A DNA stretch of 38,067 nucleotides from CAYOMP01 sp964405075. GTDB lineage: Bacteria > Bacillota > Clostridia > Lachnospirales > Lachnospiraceae. The DNA is taken from NCBI GenBank assembly GCA_964405075.1, contig CAYOMP010000012.1, positions 1-38,067 of the forward strand, in the 5' to 3' direction. The translations under genes and the position numbers were made by a program. This document shows positions 1 through 6,916 of this stretch, piece after piece (within the stretch, counting starts at the first letter, position 1; each line of letters opens with the position of its first letter). The notes under the pieces are model-generated. The model saw only the letters and a list, made by a program, of their open reading frames with translations. It had not been told where the DNA came from and searched no databases.

Positions 1-42
1 TACAATCCAGGACGTTTCAGGACGTTTTGGAGATACTTATTA

Positions 43-74
43 CATCCCAGGACTTTTGTTCTGGGATGCTTTTT
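43..74 (+). terminator. Rho-independent terminator of an upstream gene
   Basis: The arms CATCCCAGGA (43-52) and TTCTGGGATG (59-68) form a 10-bp stem with one G-U pair and a CTTTTG loop, followed by CTTTTT. It probably ends a gene lying before the window. A tandem 10-mer CAGGACGTTT (8-17 and 18-27) lies just upstream. Confidence 0.7.
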
Positions 75-104
75 GTATTAAAAAATAAAGAAGTATGATA
101 TACT
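73..104 (+). promoter_or_regulatory. Candidate promoter for the DUF4160 gene
   Basis: An extended -10 (TG-A-TATACT, hexamer at 99-104) lies about 45 bp before the gene. The -35 is weak: TTGTAT at 73-78 with a 20-bp spacer. An extended -10 can compensate for a poor -35. No experimental support. Confidence 0.35.
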
Positions 105-147
105 TTATGTAAGAAGGTCAAAAAAGATTATTTGGAGGTGAAACAAC

Positions 148-408
148 ATGCCAGAAATATCATTATTTTATGGAATTCGAGTTACAATGTATTATGATGA
201 TAATAATCCACCTCATTTCCATGCAGAGTACAATGGAAATAAAGCAATTATTGAAATTGATACAGCTAGATGCATTAAGGGAGCGTTTCCATCAAGACAA
301 TTAAAGTTGATTTTAGCGTGGTGTGTTCTTCATCAAGATGAGTTGATGCAGAATTGGGAATTATCAAAAGATGGAAAACCGTTAAATAGAATTAATCCAC
401 TTGTATAG
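148..408 (+). CDS. DUF4160 domain-containing protein
   Basis: An 86-residue protein covering a whole DUF4160 domain. The N-terminal block with FYGI, then MYYDDNNPPHFHAEY, is the family hallmark: a basic/acidic strand followed by the conserved PHFHA segment. The start is supported by GGAGG about ten bases upstream. The stop codon TAG (406-408) overlaps the ribosome binding site of the DUF2442 gene, so the two are translationally linked. DUF4160 and DUF2442 genes are often neighbours in bacteria, and a toxin-antitoxin-like role has been suspected. The function is not established and nothing in the sequence decides it. Confidence 0.85.
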   Translation: MPEISLFYGIRVTMYYDDNNPPHFHAEYNGNKAIIEIDTARCIKGAFPSRQLKLILAWCVLHQDELMQNWELSKDGKPLNRINPLV

Positions 409-420
409 GAGGTGTCGTTT

Positions 421-696
421 ATGTTTCCTAAGGTAGTTCAAGTAATACCGATGAAAGACTATTCAGTATTTGTGTATTTTGAAGATGGGAAAATAGTATG
501 TTATGATATGAAAAACATGTTAGATAAAGAAGTTTTCAAACCATTGAAAGACATTTCCATATTTGTTGATGCATGTACGGTTATGAATGATACGTTAGCA
601 TGGGATATAAGTGGAAATAGAGATGCTAGTCGATGCATTGATATTGATCCTGATACGTTGTATGAATTGCCCTACTGCAAGGAACAAATAGCTTAG
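421..696 (+). CDS. DUF2442 domain-containing protein
   Basis: A 91-residue protein matching DUF2442: an N-terminal strand pair with YSVFVYFEDGKIVCYDM, then a central F-K-PLKD segment, and a C-terminal IDIDPDTLYELP. The ATG at 421 is preferred over the in-frame GTG at 412, because AGGAGG (407-412) sits eight bases before the ATG and overlaps the GTG. It is the second gene of a DUF4160-DUF2442 pair, 12 bases after its partner. Its 3' end overlaps a cysteine-cluster reading frame in another phase that lacks an ordinary start codon (see findings). Biochemical role unknown. Confidence 0.8.
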   Translation: MFPKVVQVIPMKDYSVFVYFEDGKIVCYDMKNMLDKEVFKPLKDISIFVDACTVMNDTLAWDISGNRDASRCIDIDPDTLYELPYCKEQIA

Positions 697-1097
697 ATGA
701 GCAATTTGCCAAATTACACAATGAATTATTTGCAGAATATGATTGTCGTAAATGTAGAAATTGCTGTAAGTGCTATTATGGGAGTATACCTTTATCTGAT
801 ATAAAGAAAGATGCATCGCATTTGAATATGTCTTCAGATGAATTTGTTGAATTATATCTTTCTGAAAAAGATAGCGAAGGCAATTATAGGACAAAACATA
901 AACCATGTGATTTTTTGCAAGAGGACGGAAACTGCGGATTAGGTGAATGCAAACCGGATAATTGTAAAAAATATCCATATACAAACCAGCAAGAACGTTT
1001 GCATAGTTTATATAGCATGTTGGAGGCTGTTCAGGTTTGTCCGGTTGTATTTGAAATATTTGAAAAATTAAAGATGGAATATGGCTTCAAAAAATAA
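675..1097 (+). CDS. YkgJ-type zinc/iron-chelating cysteine-cluster protein; start unclear
   Basis: The frame contains the metal-binding signature DCRKCRNCCKCYYG (from 741), followed by further cysteines in KPCDFLQEDGNCGLGEC and DNCKKYP and by VCPVVFE near the end. This is the CxxCx(n)CC pattern of the YkgJ/UPF0153 family, whose members are thought to bind zinc or an Fe-S cluster. The first in-frame ATG (822) lies after the first cysteine block, so a start there would lose the metal site. The frame opens after a stop at 663-665. CTG at 675 is the only near-normal upstream start and has no good ribosome binding site. Either a non-AUG start, a -1 frameshift from the DUF2442 gene, or a sequencing or mutational indel must be assumed. 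The gene is real; its 5' end is not settled. Confidence 0.7.
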   Translation: MQGTNSLDEQFAKLHNELFAEYDCRKCRNCCKCYYGSIPLSDIKKDASHLNMSSDEFVELYLSEKDSEGNYRTKHKPCDFLQEDGNCGLGECKPDNCKKYPYTNQQERLHSLYSMLEAVQVCPVVFEIFEKLKMEYGFKK

Positions 1098-1109
1098 GGA
1101 TGATACAAT

Positions 1110-2831
1110 ATGAACTGGTATACATTATTTAGACAGCACATTTTAGATAGAGGAATTGAATATTATGAGGATGGAAATGTTGTTGATTTTCATTGTACAG
1201 AGGATAGTATTTCTGCGCATGTAGAAGGAACAGATATATATGATGTTGAGATTATGATTGAAGGAGAAGAGGTCATAGATATGTATTGTTCCTGTCCATA
1301 TGCCAGGGATGGAAAGAATTGTAAGCATATGGCAGCTGTACTATTTCGATTTGAGGAGATGCTTGCAGGTAATGATGGGGAGATGGCTTCTGTCGAATTA
1401 GACAATGGAAACAATTATTCACAAGTAAGTTTTGATGATAGATATAAACAGAAGCGAGAAGATGTGACCTTACTTGTATCTAAAATCCCTGAGAAGGATG
1501 TAAGAGAACTATTAATTAATATGCTTTTATCGGATGAAGAACTTAGGCATACTCTGCAAATGAAATATGCATTTAAAATGAATAGCAAATTGATGTTAGA
1601 GCTACGTAGTGAGATAGATCAAATCGTAAAGAACAATTGCAGAGGTGGATTTGTGGATTGGTATCACGCTTCAGATTTTACGTATGAATTATCTCATTTT
1701 CTAGATACGAAAGTGAAATTATTAATTGAAAATAATTGTTTACAGCAGGCATTTGAATTAACAAATGTTGTATTTGATTGCATTGGAAATATTGATATGG
1801 ATGATTCTGATGGTAGTTCATCACATGTTGCAAATAGTTGTTATGATTGTTGGAAGCAAATTATTGAAAATGCAGATGATGTTCTTAAAGTAGAAATTAA
1901 AAAGTGGTTCGAGGAACATCGGGATGGATATGTTTTAGATTATTTTGAAGAATATATGGATGAAATATATTTGCAAGAATTTGGAACAGTTTCTATGATA
2001 GAAGATGAGATTCAAAAGTTGGACGCATATATTAGTAGAGCGCGAGGAAATGATTGTGGCAAATATTATTCGGTGCATTATGGATATGAAAATCCAATAA
2101 TTAAAAGAATAAATTATATGATAAAAATGCATTGTTCAGAAGAACAAATAGCTGAATATAAACAATCAAATCGAAGATTTTTTGTCATTCGTGAAATGGA
2201 AATATCTGATGCTTTTGAAAAAGAAGATCTTGATACAGCGATAAATTTATTATTGGAAAGTAAGAAGTTGGATGCCGATTATGAAGAACAGTTAAAGAAA
2301 TATAGTGAACAATTGATTAGCATTTATTGTGAGCTTAAGATGACGGATGAGTGTTGCCTGGAATTAATAGAGTATTTAAAAAATCACTATCAATCCGACT
2401 TGACATATGCCAGGATGCTAAAAGCACTTGTTAAAGAAAGTGAAAGTTGGAATCAAATAGTTTGTGAAATAGTAAATACCAATCCATATGAATATTTTGT
2501 TTGCAGTTTGCTGTTTGAGGAACAGCGATATGAAGAATTGATGAGCAAAATAGAAAAAAGTAGCGAGCGTGTTGATTTATTAGATATTTATGAGAAAAGC
2601 TTGAGAAAGAGAATGCCAAAACAGGTAATAGAAATATATGAGAGTTATATTATAGAGGAAGCAGAAAGAGTATATGACAGAAAAGGATATAGCCGGCTTA
2701 TGCCATATCTTAAGAAAATATCTAGATGTGAAGGTGGAGATGTTGTTGCTAGAGGTATTGCGGATTCCTGGAAACAAAAACATAAACGCAGAAGTGCAAT
2801 GATGGACGAATTGAAAAAAGCTGGATTTTAA
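1110..2831 (+). CDS. SWIM zinc-finger domain protein
   Basis: A 573-residue protein with an N-terminal SWIM zinc finger: Cys60-x-Cys62-x8-Cys71-x-His73, within YCSCPYARDGKNCKHMAA. The preceding residues (about 10-58) are the usual beta-rich lead-in of bacterial SWIM proteins. The remaining 480 residues are helical and rich in Glu, Lys and Tyr, with no enzymatic motif I can recognise; they may form TPR/HEAT-like repeats. No signal peptide, so probably cytoplasmic. SWIM domains bind nucleic acid or protein, and bacterial members often sit near SNF2 helicases, but no helicase is present here. It starts 12 bases after the cysteine-cluster gene with AAGGA upstream and may be cotranscribed with it. 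Confidence 0.85.
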   Translation: MNWYTLFRQHILDRGIEYYEDGNVVDFHCTEDSISAHVEGTDIYDVEIMIEGEEVIDMYCSCPYARDGKNCKHMAAVLFRFEEMLAGNDGEMASVELDNGNNYSQVSFDDRYKQKREDVTLLVSKIPEKDVRELLINMLLSDEELRHTLQMKYAFKMNSKLMLELRSEIDQIVKNNCRGGFVDWYHASDFTYELSHFLDTKVKLLIENNCLQQAFELTNVVFDCIGNIDMDDSDGSSSHVANSCYDCWKQIIENADDVLKVEIKKWFEEHRDGYVLDYFEEYMDEIYLQEFGTVSMIEDEIQKLDAYISRARGNDCGKYYSVHYGYENPIIKRINYMIKMHCSEEQIAEYKQSNRRFFVIREMEISDAFEKEDLDTAINLLLESKKLDADYEEQLKKYSEQLISIYCELKMTDECCLELIEYLKNHYQSDLTYARMLKALVKESESWNQIVCEIVNTNPYEYFVCSLLFEEQRYEELMSKIEKSSERVDLLDIYEKSLRKRMPKQVIEIYESYIIEEAERVYDRKGYSRLMPYLKKISRCEGGDVVARGIADSWKQKHKRRSAMMDELKKAGF

Positions 2832-2952
2832 TTGCAAAATCTTGTAGTGTTCTGGTGTGCTTTGTATGTTAAGAGTGTTAAAATATATTTATGTAGAATC
2901 GAGCTATTGATAAACGCATATATAATATTGAGTATTCGAAGGGAGACCTGCT

Positions 2953-3183
2953 ATGACAACTGTAAGTACAAAAAGTGGAAAAGTAATAAAATTAATACCT
3001 AGTGAAGAAGAAAAAAATACATTAACAATATCAGATAGCGAAATGGATGCTCGTGCTATCGAGGCTGTGAAAGCAGCCATAAACAAAGCGAAAATCTGTA
3101 AAAAACCAGTAGCGGGATATGATAAAGAAAAGAAAGCTGCATATATCGAATATGCAAATGGAGAAAGAAAGTATGCAGAATAA
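2953..3183 (+). CDS. Small antitoxin-like protein upstream of a broken zeta-type toxin
   Basis: A 76-residue protein, mostly alpha-helical and highly charged, opening with TTVSTKSGKVIKL and ending GERKYAE. A ribosome binding site GAAGGGAG precedes the ATG. Its last 11 bases overlap the start of a short frame encoding the P-loop of a zeta-like kinase toxin (3173-3256). This overlap and order are typical of a small antitoxin followed by its toxin. Classification as antitoxin rests on this context, not on a recognised domain. Since the toxin is cut to 27 codons, the antitoxin may be an orphan that persists after toxin loss. Confidence 0.6.
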   Translation: MTTVSTKSGKVIKLIPSEEEKNTLTISDSEMDARAIEAVKAAINKAKICKKPVAGYDKEKKAAYIEYANGERKYAE

Positions 3184-3256
3184 AAAGCCGATGATACTTG
3201 TACTAGCTGGTCCTAACGGTTCGGGTAAAAGTACAATTACAACATTTTTTGATTAA
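3173..3256 (+). pseudogene. Truncated zeta-type toxin (P-loop kinase) remnant
   Basis: From the ATG at 3173 the frame encodes KKPMILVLAGPNGSGKST followed by ITTFFD and then TAA at 3254-3256. LAGPNGSGKST is the Walker A segment at the very N terminus of zeta toxins, P-loop kinases that phosphorylate UDP-N-acetylglucosamine. Intact zeta proteins are roughly 200-290 residues; only 27 codons remain. The catalytic and substrate-binding parts are absent from the next 140 bases in any frame, so a deletion rather than a single stop is likely. It overlaps the antitoxin-like gene by 11 bases. Confidence 0.75.
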
Positions 3257-3394
3257 GTGTATTTTTAGATATATAAGACGTAAAAAGAATATTATATGAT
3301 AATAGAAATATTAAACATATTTAATAATTATTTTGGTAAGATGATGTACAATCATATATATGAATTGATGATAAAAATGGTTGGAGGTGCTTAT

Positions 3395-4852
3395 ATGGCT
3401 GGAATAAAAAAAGATGTACAAAATTTAACTGAATACTTACAGAATTATATAGCTGGAAAGAAACCTGAAAGACCTGCTATGGGAACAGCTGCCGTTAATA
3501 AGCTGGCAGATGAAATAGATATTTTGCTTGGAAGTAGTGGACGTATGACGGTTTCTTCAATGAATCTTATGGAAACAGCAAGTGCATTATCAACATTTGA
3601 TGTGGGACTTGCACATATTTCAAACGGATTAAAAAATTTTTCAGTGGAAATGGCAGATCTTAGTGAATCTAATCTGGCAGTAGTGGAAGAAACTAATGCA
3701 ACGATGAATCAAGTGAATAATAATATTCAGCAGACTACACAAACATTAAGCAAACTGGCTGATGAATCCCATTATCTGGAAGAAAAAAATAATGAAAGTA
3801 GTGACCTTATAGATGATGTCAGTGTTCTTAAGGAAAATTTATATCAGGATACTAATGAACTGAAAGAGAAAATGTCACAGTTAGTTGAGCTTGTAAAGGG
3901 AATTGAAGACATTGTGGAAAGTGTTGGAAATATTGCCGGACAGACTAACCTTCTTGCCTTAAATGCATCTATTGAAGCGGCAAGAGCAGGAGAACATGGA
4001 AAAGGTTTTGCGGTGGTAGCGGAGGAAGTGCGTCAGTTGGCAGATAGTACGAAGTATGAACTTACTAACATGAAGGAATTTGTTGGAAAGATATATGAAG
4101 CATCTGCACATGGAAAAGAGAGCATGAAGCGTGCAGTGGAATCTGTTGATCAGATGAGTGGAAAGATTGACCAAGTTGGTAAAACAGTTGGTGAAAATAT
4201 TGAAATGTTGAATGGGGTAATTAGAAGTGTGAATGACATCAATGATAATATGCAGTTAATTCATACTGCTACTGTTGAAGTTAATGCTGCAATGGAACAG
4301 TGCAGTAGTGATGCAGAACACCTCACAGATCTTACACATATAATTAAGCAGTCAGCAGATGACAGTGTTATTTATGCAAGTGGAATTGCAGAGATTGATG
4401 ATAGAATATCAGATGTTACAACCGAATTATATAAGGGAGTAGATGATGGAATTGTAATGATTTCAAATGAGGAGTTTAATGACATCATTGAAAAGGCAAA
4501 AATGGCACATGTAAAGTGGATAGAAGTAGCTGAACAGATGGTTAATGATATGAAGGTCAGACCACTACAATTAAATTCTCACAAGTGTGCATTTGGACAT
4601 TATTATTATGCGATTCCTATAAAAAATCCTATTATAGCAGCCAAGTGGAGCAAAATTGAAAAAATTCATGCAGATTTCCATGGAAAAGGACAGTTTGTTA
4701 TATCTTCAATTTTAAGTGGTAATGAAAAAAAGGCAAGAGAACATATGGAGGAAATTAAAGCGTCTTCAGTTGAACTTAAGAAAATTCTTGATGATGTATC
4801 AAATGCTGTAATCCAGTTAACAAAAGAAGGAAAAAGTATTTTCAGTGCATAG
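3395..4852 (+). CDS. Soluble methyl-accepting chemotaxis protein with C-terminal CZB domain
   Basis: A 485-residue chemoreceptor. The ATG at 3395 is chosen because GGAGG lies seven bases upstream; an in-frame ATG at 3296 lacks a ribosome binding site. No transmembrane segment or periplasmic sensor is present, so the protein is cytoplasmic. The central coiled coil contains the conserved signalling hairpin tip (GQTNLLALNASIEAARAG, then GFAVVAEEVRQLAD) that contacts CheA and CheW. The C terminus is a chemoreceptor zinc-binding (CZB) domain with likely ligands His372, Cys398 (HKCAFGHYY), His425 and His429. In other bacteria CZB receptors sense zinc or oxidants such as hypochlorite. No che or flagellar genes are nearby. 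A stem-loop terminator follows at 4895, so it is probably monocistronic. Confidence 0.93.
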   Translation: MAGIKKDVQNLTEYLQNYIAGKKPERPAMGTAAVNKLADEIDILLGSSGRMTVSSMNLMETASALSTFDVGLAHISNGLKNFSVEMADLSESNLAVVEETNATMNQVNNNIQQTTQTLSKLADESHYLEEKNNESSDLIDDVSVLKENLYQDTNELKEKMSQLVELVKGIEDIVESVGNIAGQTNLLALNASIEAARAGEHGKGFAVVAEEVRQLADSTKYELTNMKEFVGKIYEASAHGKESMKRAVESVDQMSGKIDQVGKTVGENIEMLNGVIRSVNDINDNMQLIHTATVEVNAAMEQCSSDAEHLTDLTHIIKQSADDSVIYASGIAEIDDRISDVTTELYKGVDDGIVMISNEEFNDIIEKAKMAHVKWIEVAEQMVNDMKVRPLQLNSHKCAFGHYYYAIPIKNPIIAAKWSKIEKIHADFHGKGQFVISSILSGNEKKAREHMEEIKASSVELKKILDDVSNAVIQLTKEGKSIFSA

Positions 4853-4894
4853 AAAATGCTAATGAATTATATAATAAATTTAGAACATAAGGAA

Positions 4895-4935
4895 ATTACG
4901 ACAACCCCAGAAAATATTTTTGGGGTTGTTGTAAT
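4895..4935 (+). terminator. Stem-loop terminator after the chemoreceptor gene
   Basis: A 15-bp inverted repeat (4895-4909 against 4921-4935, one G-U pair) encloses an AT loop that can extend the stem. The T tract afterwards is weak (TTTG), so efficiency is uncertain. Confidence 0.65.
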
Positions 4936-5378
4936 TTGCGGAATACAACGAAAGGAAATTAGTTTACCATAAATTTTCAAGTATCCAAGCTTTAGAAGAA
5001 GGGATATAAATAAATGTTTGCATTAGAAAATTACTCATTTGCAGAAAGAAATATTTTTATATAAAATAACTGAAAAATAATCTCAAATATTATTTTAAAT
5101 AATTGAAATTTTTATACACATATTATCAAAAGTATGTTATAGTATCAAAGGAAAGAAAATAGTGTTTCTAAATAAAACCAACATTTTAGAGCGTGGGTAA
5201 TAATTGCTAGTTTATAGGTAGTTAGAAAATTAAAATATACGGAGGTTGGTTGTATTTAAATACATAATAAGAGAGTGTGGTCTGGTATAAATAGTAAGTT
5301 CTGACTGAATTTAGAATGAGGACTTAGGTATGCTAGGCTATTGAGAGTAATGAATTAAATTTGAGGAGGATTATTGTA
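4936..5378 (+). other. Long intergenic and leader region before diaminopimelate dehydrogenase
   Basis: No gene is visible. 4936-5110 is AT-rich without clear structure. A promoter-like pair lies at 5115-5143. The remaining roughly 230 bases look like a 5' untranslated leader, with complementary arms AACCAAC (5176-5182) and GTTGGTT (5245-5251). No lysine riboswitch or T-box consensus could be recognised. Confidence 0.5.
5115..5143 (+). promoter_or_regulatory. Candidate sigma-A promoter for ddh
   Basis: TACACA (5115-5120) as -35, a 17-bp spacer, and TATAGT (5138-5143) preceded by TGT, giving an extended -10. It implies a leader of about 230 bases before the gene. Confidence 0.5.
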
Positions 5379-6365
5379 ATGAGTATCAAGATTGGAATTT
5401 TAGGATACGGTAATTTAGGACGAGGCGTTGAATGTGCAGTTAAACAGAATCCAGATATGGAATTGGTAGCTGTTTTTACAAGAAGAGACCCATCAACAGT
5501 TAGTATTTTAACTAAAGATGCAACAGTTTGTAATATTGCAGATGTAGCTGATTGGAAGGATAAGATAGATGTAATGATTCTTTGTGGAGGTAGTGCTACG
5601 GATTTACCTGTACAGACTCCTGAAATGGCAAAAATGTTTAATGTAGTAGACAGTTTTGATACTCATGCTAAGATTCCAGAACATTTTGCTAATGTAGATG
5701 AAGCAGCTAAGGCATCAGGTAAAGTAGGTATAATTTCAGTAGGTTGGGATCCAGGAATGTTCTCATTAAATAGAATGTATGCAAATGCTATTTTACCACA
5801 GGGTAGCGATTACACATTCTGGGGCAAAGGAGTTAGTCAGGGACATTCGGACGCCATTCGCCGTATACCAGGTGTTAAGGATGCGAAACAGTATACTATT
5901 CCTGTTGATGCAGCATTGGATGCAGTTAGAAGCGGTAAGAATCCAGAATTAACTACAAGAGAAAAACATACAAGAGAATGTTTTGTTGTACTTGAGGATG
6001 GAGCAGATGCAGCCAGCGTAGAAGAAGCTATTAAGACTATGCCAAATTATTTTGCTGATTATGATACAACAGTTAACTTTATTAGTGAAGAAGAGCTTAA
6101 GAAAAACCATAGTGGAATTCCACACGGTGGTTTCGTAATTCGAACAGGAAAGACTGGCTGGAATGAAGAAAATAATCACGTTATCGAATACAGCTTAAAG
6201 TTAGATTCTAATCCAGAATTTACTTCATCAGTAATCATAGCATATGCCAGAGCAGCTTATAAGCTTGCTTTGGAAGGACAGTCAGGATGTAAGACTGTAT
6301 TTGACATTGCACCTGCATATTTAAGTGCACAAAGTGGTGCTGAATTAAGAGATCATTTATTATAA
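5379..6365 (+). CDS. ddh: meso-Diaminopimelate dehydrogenase
   Basis: A 328-residue NADPH-dependent oxidoreductase (EC 1.4.1.16) that reductively aminates tetrahydrodipicolinate to meso-diaminopimelate in one step, serving lysine and peptidoglycan synthesis. The N-terminal Rossmann motif GYGNLGRG (residues 9-16), the FTRRDP segment, the SVGWDPGMFSLNR block and the FWGKGVSQGHSDA block are diagnostic of the family. The start at 5379 is set by GAGGAGGA eight bases upstream; the TTG at 5361 overlaps that site. Length matches the family's usual 320-330. It is monocistronic, with its own promoter and a long leader, and a strong terminator at 6393-6463. Confidence 0.95.
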   Translation: MSIKIGILGYGNLGRGVECAVKQNPDMELVAVFTRRDPSTVSILTKDATVCNIADVADWKDKIDVMILCGGSATDLPVQTPEMAKMFNVVDSFDTHAKIPEHFANVDEAAKASGKVGIISVGWDPGMFSLNRMYANAILPQGSDYTFWGKGVSQGHSDAIRRIPGVKDAKQYTIPVDAALDAVRSGKNPELTTREKHTRECFVVLEDGADAASVEEAIKTMPNYFADYDTTVNFISEEELKKNHSGIPHGGFVIRTGKTGWNEENNHVIEYSLKLDSNPEFTSSVIIAYARAAYKLALEGQSGCKTVFDIAPAYLSAQSGAELRDHLL

Positions 6366-6392
6366 TTATAAAAATAAGTTAGAATAAAGAAT

Positions 6393-6463
6393 AAGAGTAG
6401 TATATTTGAATGTATATAAATGTAGAAATACTTATATATGTAAGGATATATTACTCTTTTTTT
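6393..6463 (+). terminator. Strong terminator after ddh
   Basis: A long, largely paired stem (AAGAGTA arm at 6393-6399, matching arm ending 6458) is followed by an uninterrupted T run to 6463. A dispersed repeat copy starts nine bases later. Confidence 0.8.
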
Positions 6464-6471
6464 ATTCAGAG

Positions 6472-6600
6472 GCAAGTCCTCCTATGAATTAAAAATGCTC
6501 CGCAATGGATGCATACTCGCGCGAAGATGTAGAATGTCGTAAACGACTGCGCTCAGCGCGAGAATGCGCCAAGACACATTCTTTTCTCTATCATAGGAAA
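6472..6600. repeat. Dispersed structured repeat, family E, copy 1
   Basis: Bases 6481-6530 match 30750-30799 at 47 of 50 positions. The element has terminal complementary arms CCTATGA (6481-6487) and TCATAGG (6591-6597). Internal pairs are CTCGCGC/GCGCGAG (6516-6522 with 6556-6562), GTCGT/ACGAC (6536-6547) and AGAATGT/ACATTCT (6531-6537 with 6576-6582); the last pair crosses the CTCGCGC pair. A 60-codon open frame through it is probably accidental. GC content is clearly higher than in the flanks. Confidence 0.75.
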
Positions 6601-6916
6601 TGCATTGTTATTTGGTACAGAATGTTCTTGAATTTATCAATAAGAATAATCTTATGTCAAATAAATACTTTCCAAAGATGTAAATAAACGTAGGACTATG
6701 CCTTGGAATAAATGGGAGTGTGAATATATATTTTGACTCTAGCAAAAGTGAGTGATGTGAGTTATAATATTTAAGATTGGGAACAAAAACTCGGTCTGAG
6801 TTTTTCATATATACGAAATAAGTGCCATAATGAAAATGGCATTTGAGAAGTAATGTGATAAAAAAGGAAAATAAATAATTTTTAGTTTCTAAAATAGATT
6901 GAAGGGAAGAAGATAT
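6601..6916 (+). promoter_or_regulatory. trpS promoter and leader region
   Basis: TATAAT at 6763-6768 is a consensus -10; the -35 is poor at the normal spacing (TTGACT at 6733 is too far). Two leader hairpins follow: AAAAACTC/GAGTTTTT (6785-6805, loop GGTCT) and TGCCAT/ATGGCA (6823-6841). A palindrome TTTTAG-TTT-CTAAAA (6880-6894) lies just before the ribosome binding site. The T-box core sequence expected for many Firmicute trpS leaders is not visible. Confidence 0.4.

Noticed and set aside
1..147. Coding sequence running in from the left edge
   Set aside because: All three plus frames are open for a short way, but the clear terminator at 43-74 argues for an intergenic region.
595..984. 129-codon minus-strand frame over the DUF2442 and cysteine-cluster genes
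   Set aside because: The plus-strand frames carry recognisable domains; the minus frame has low-complexity Ile/Tyr/His content typical of AT-rich antisense.
6505..6687. 60-codon open frame on the plus strand
   Set aside because: It starts inside the structured repeat E, has no ribosome binding site, and its sequence follows the repeat rather than a protein pattern.
6601..6916. Expected T-box before trpS
   Set aside because: The T-box core (GGTGG-ACCGCG type) and a large antiterminator are absent; only two small hairpins are seen.
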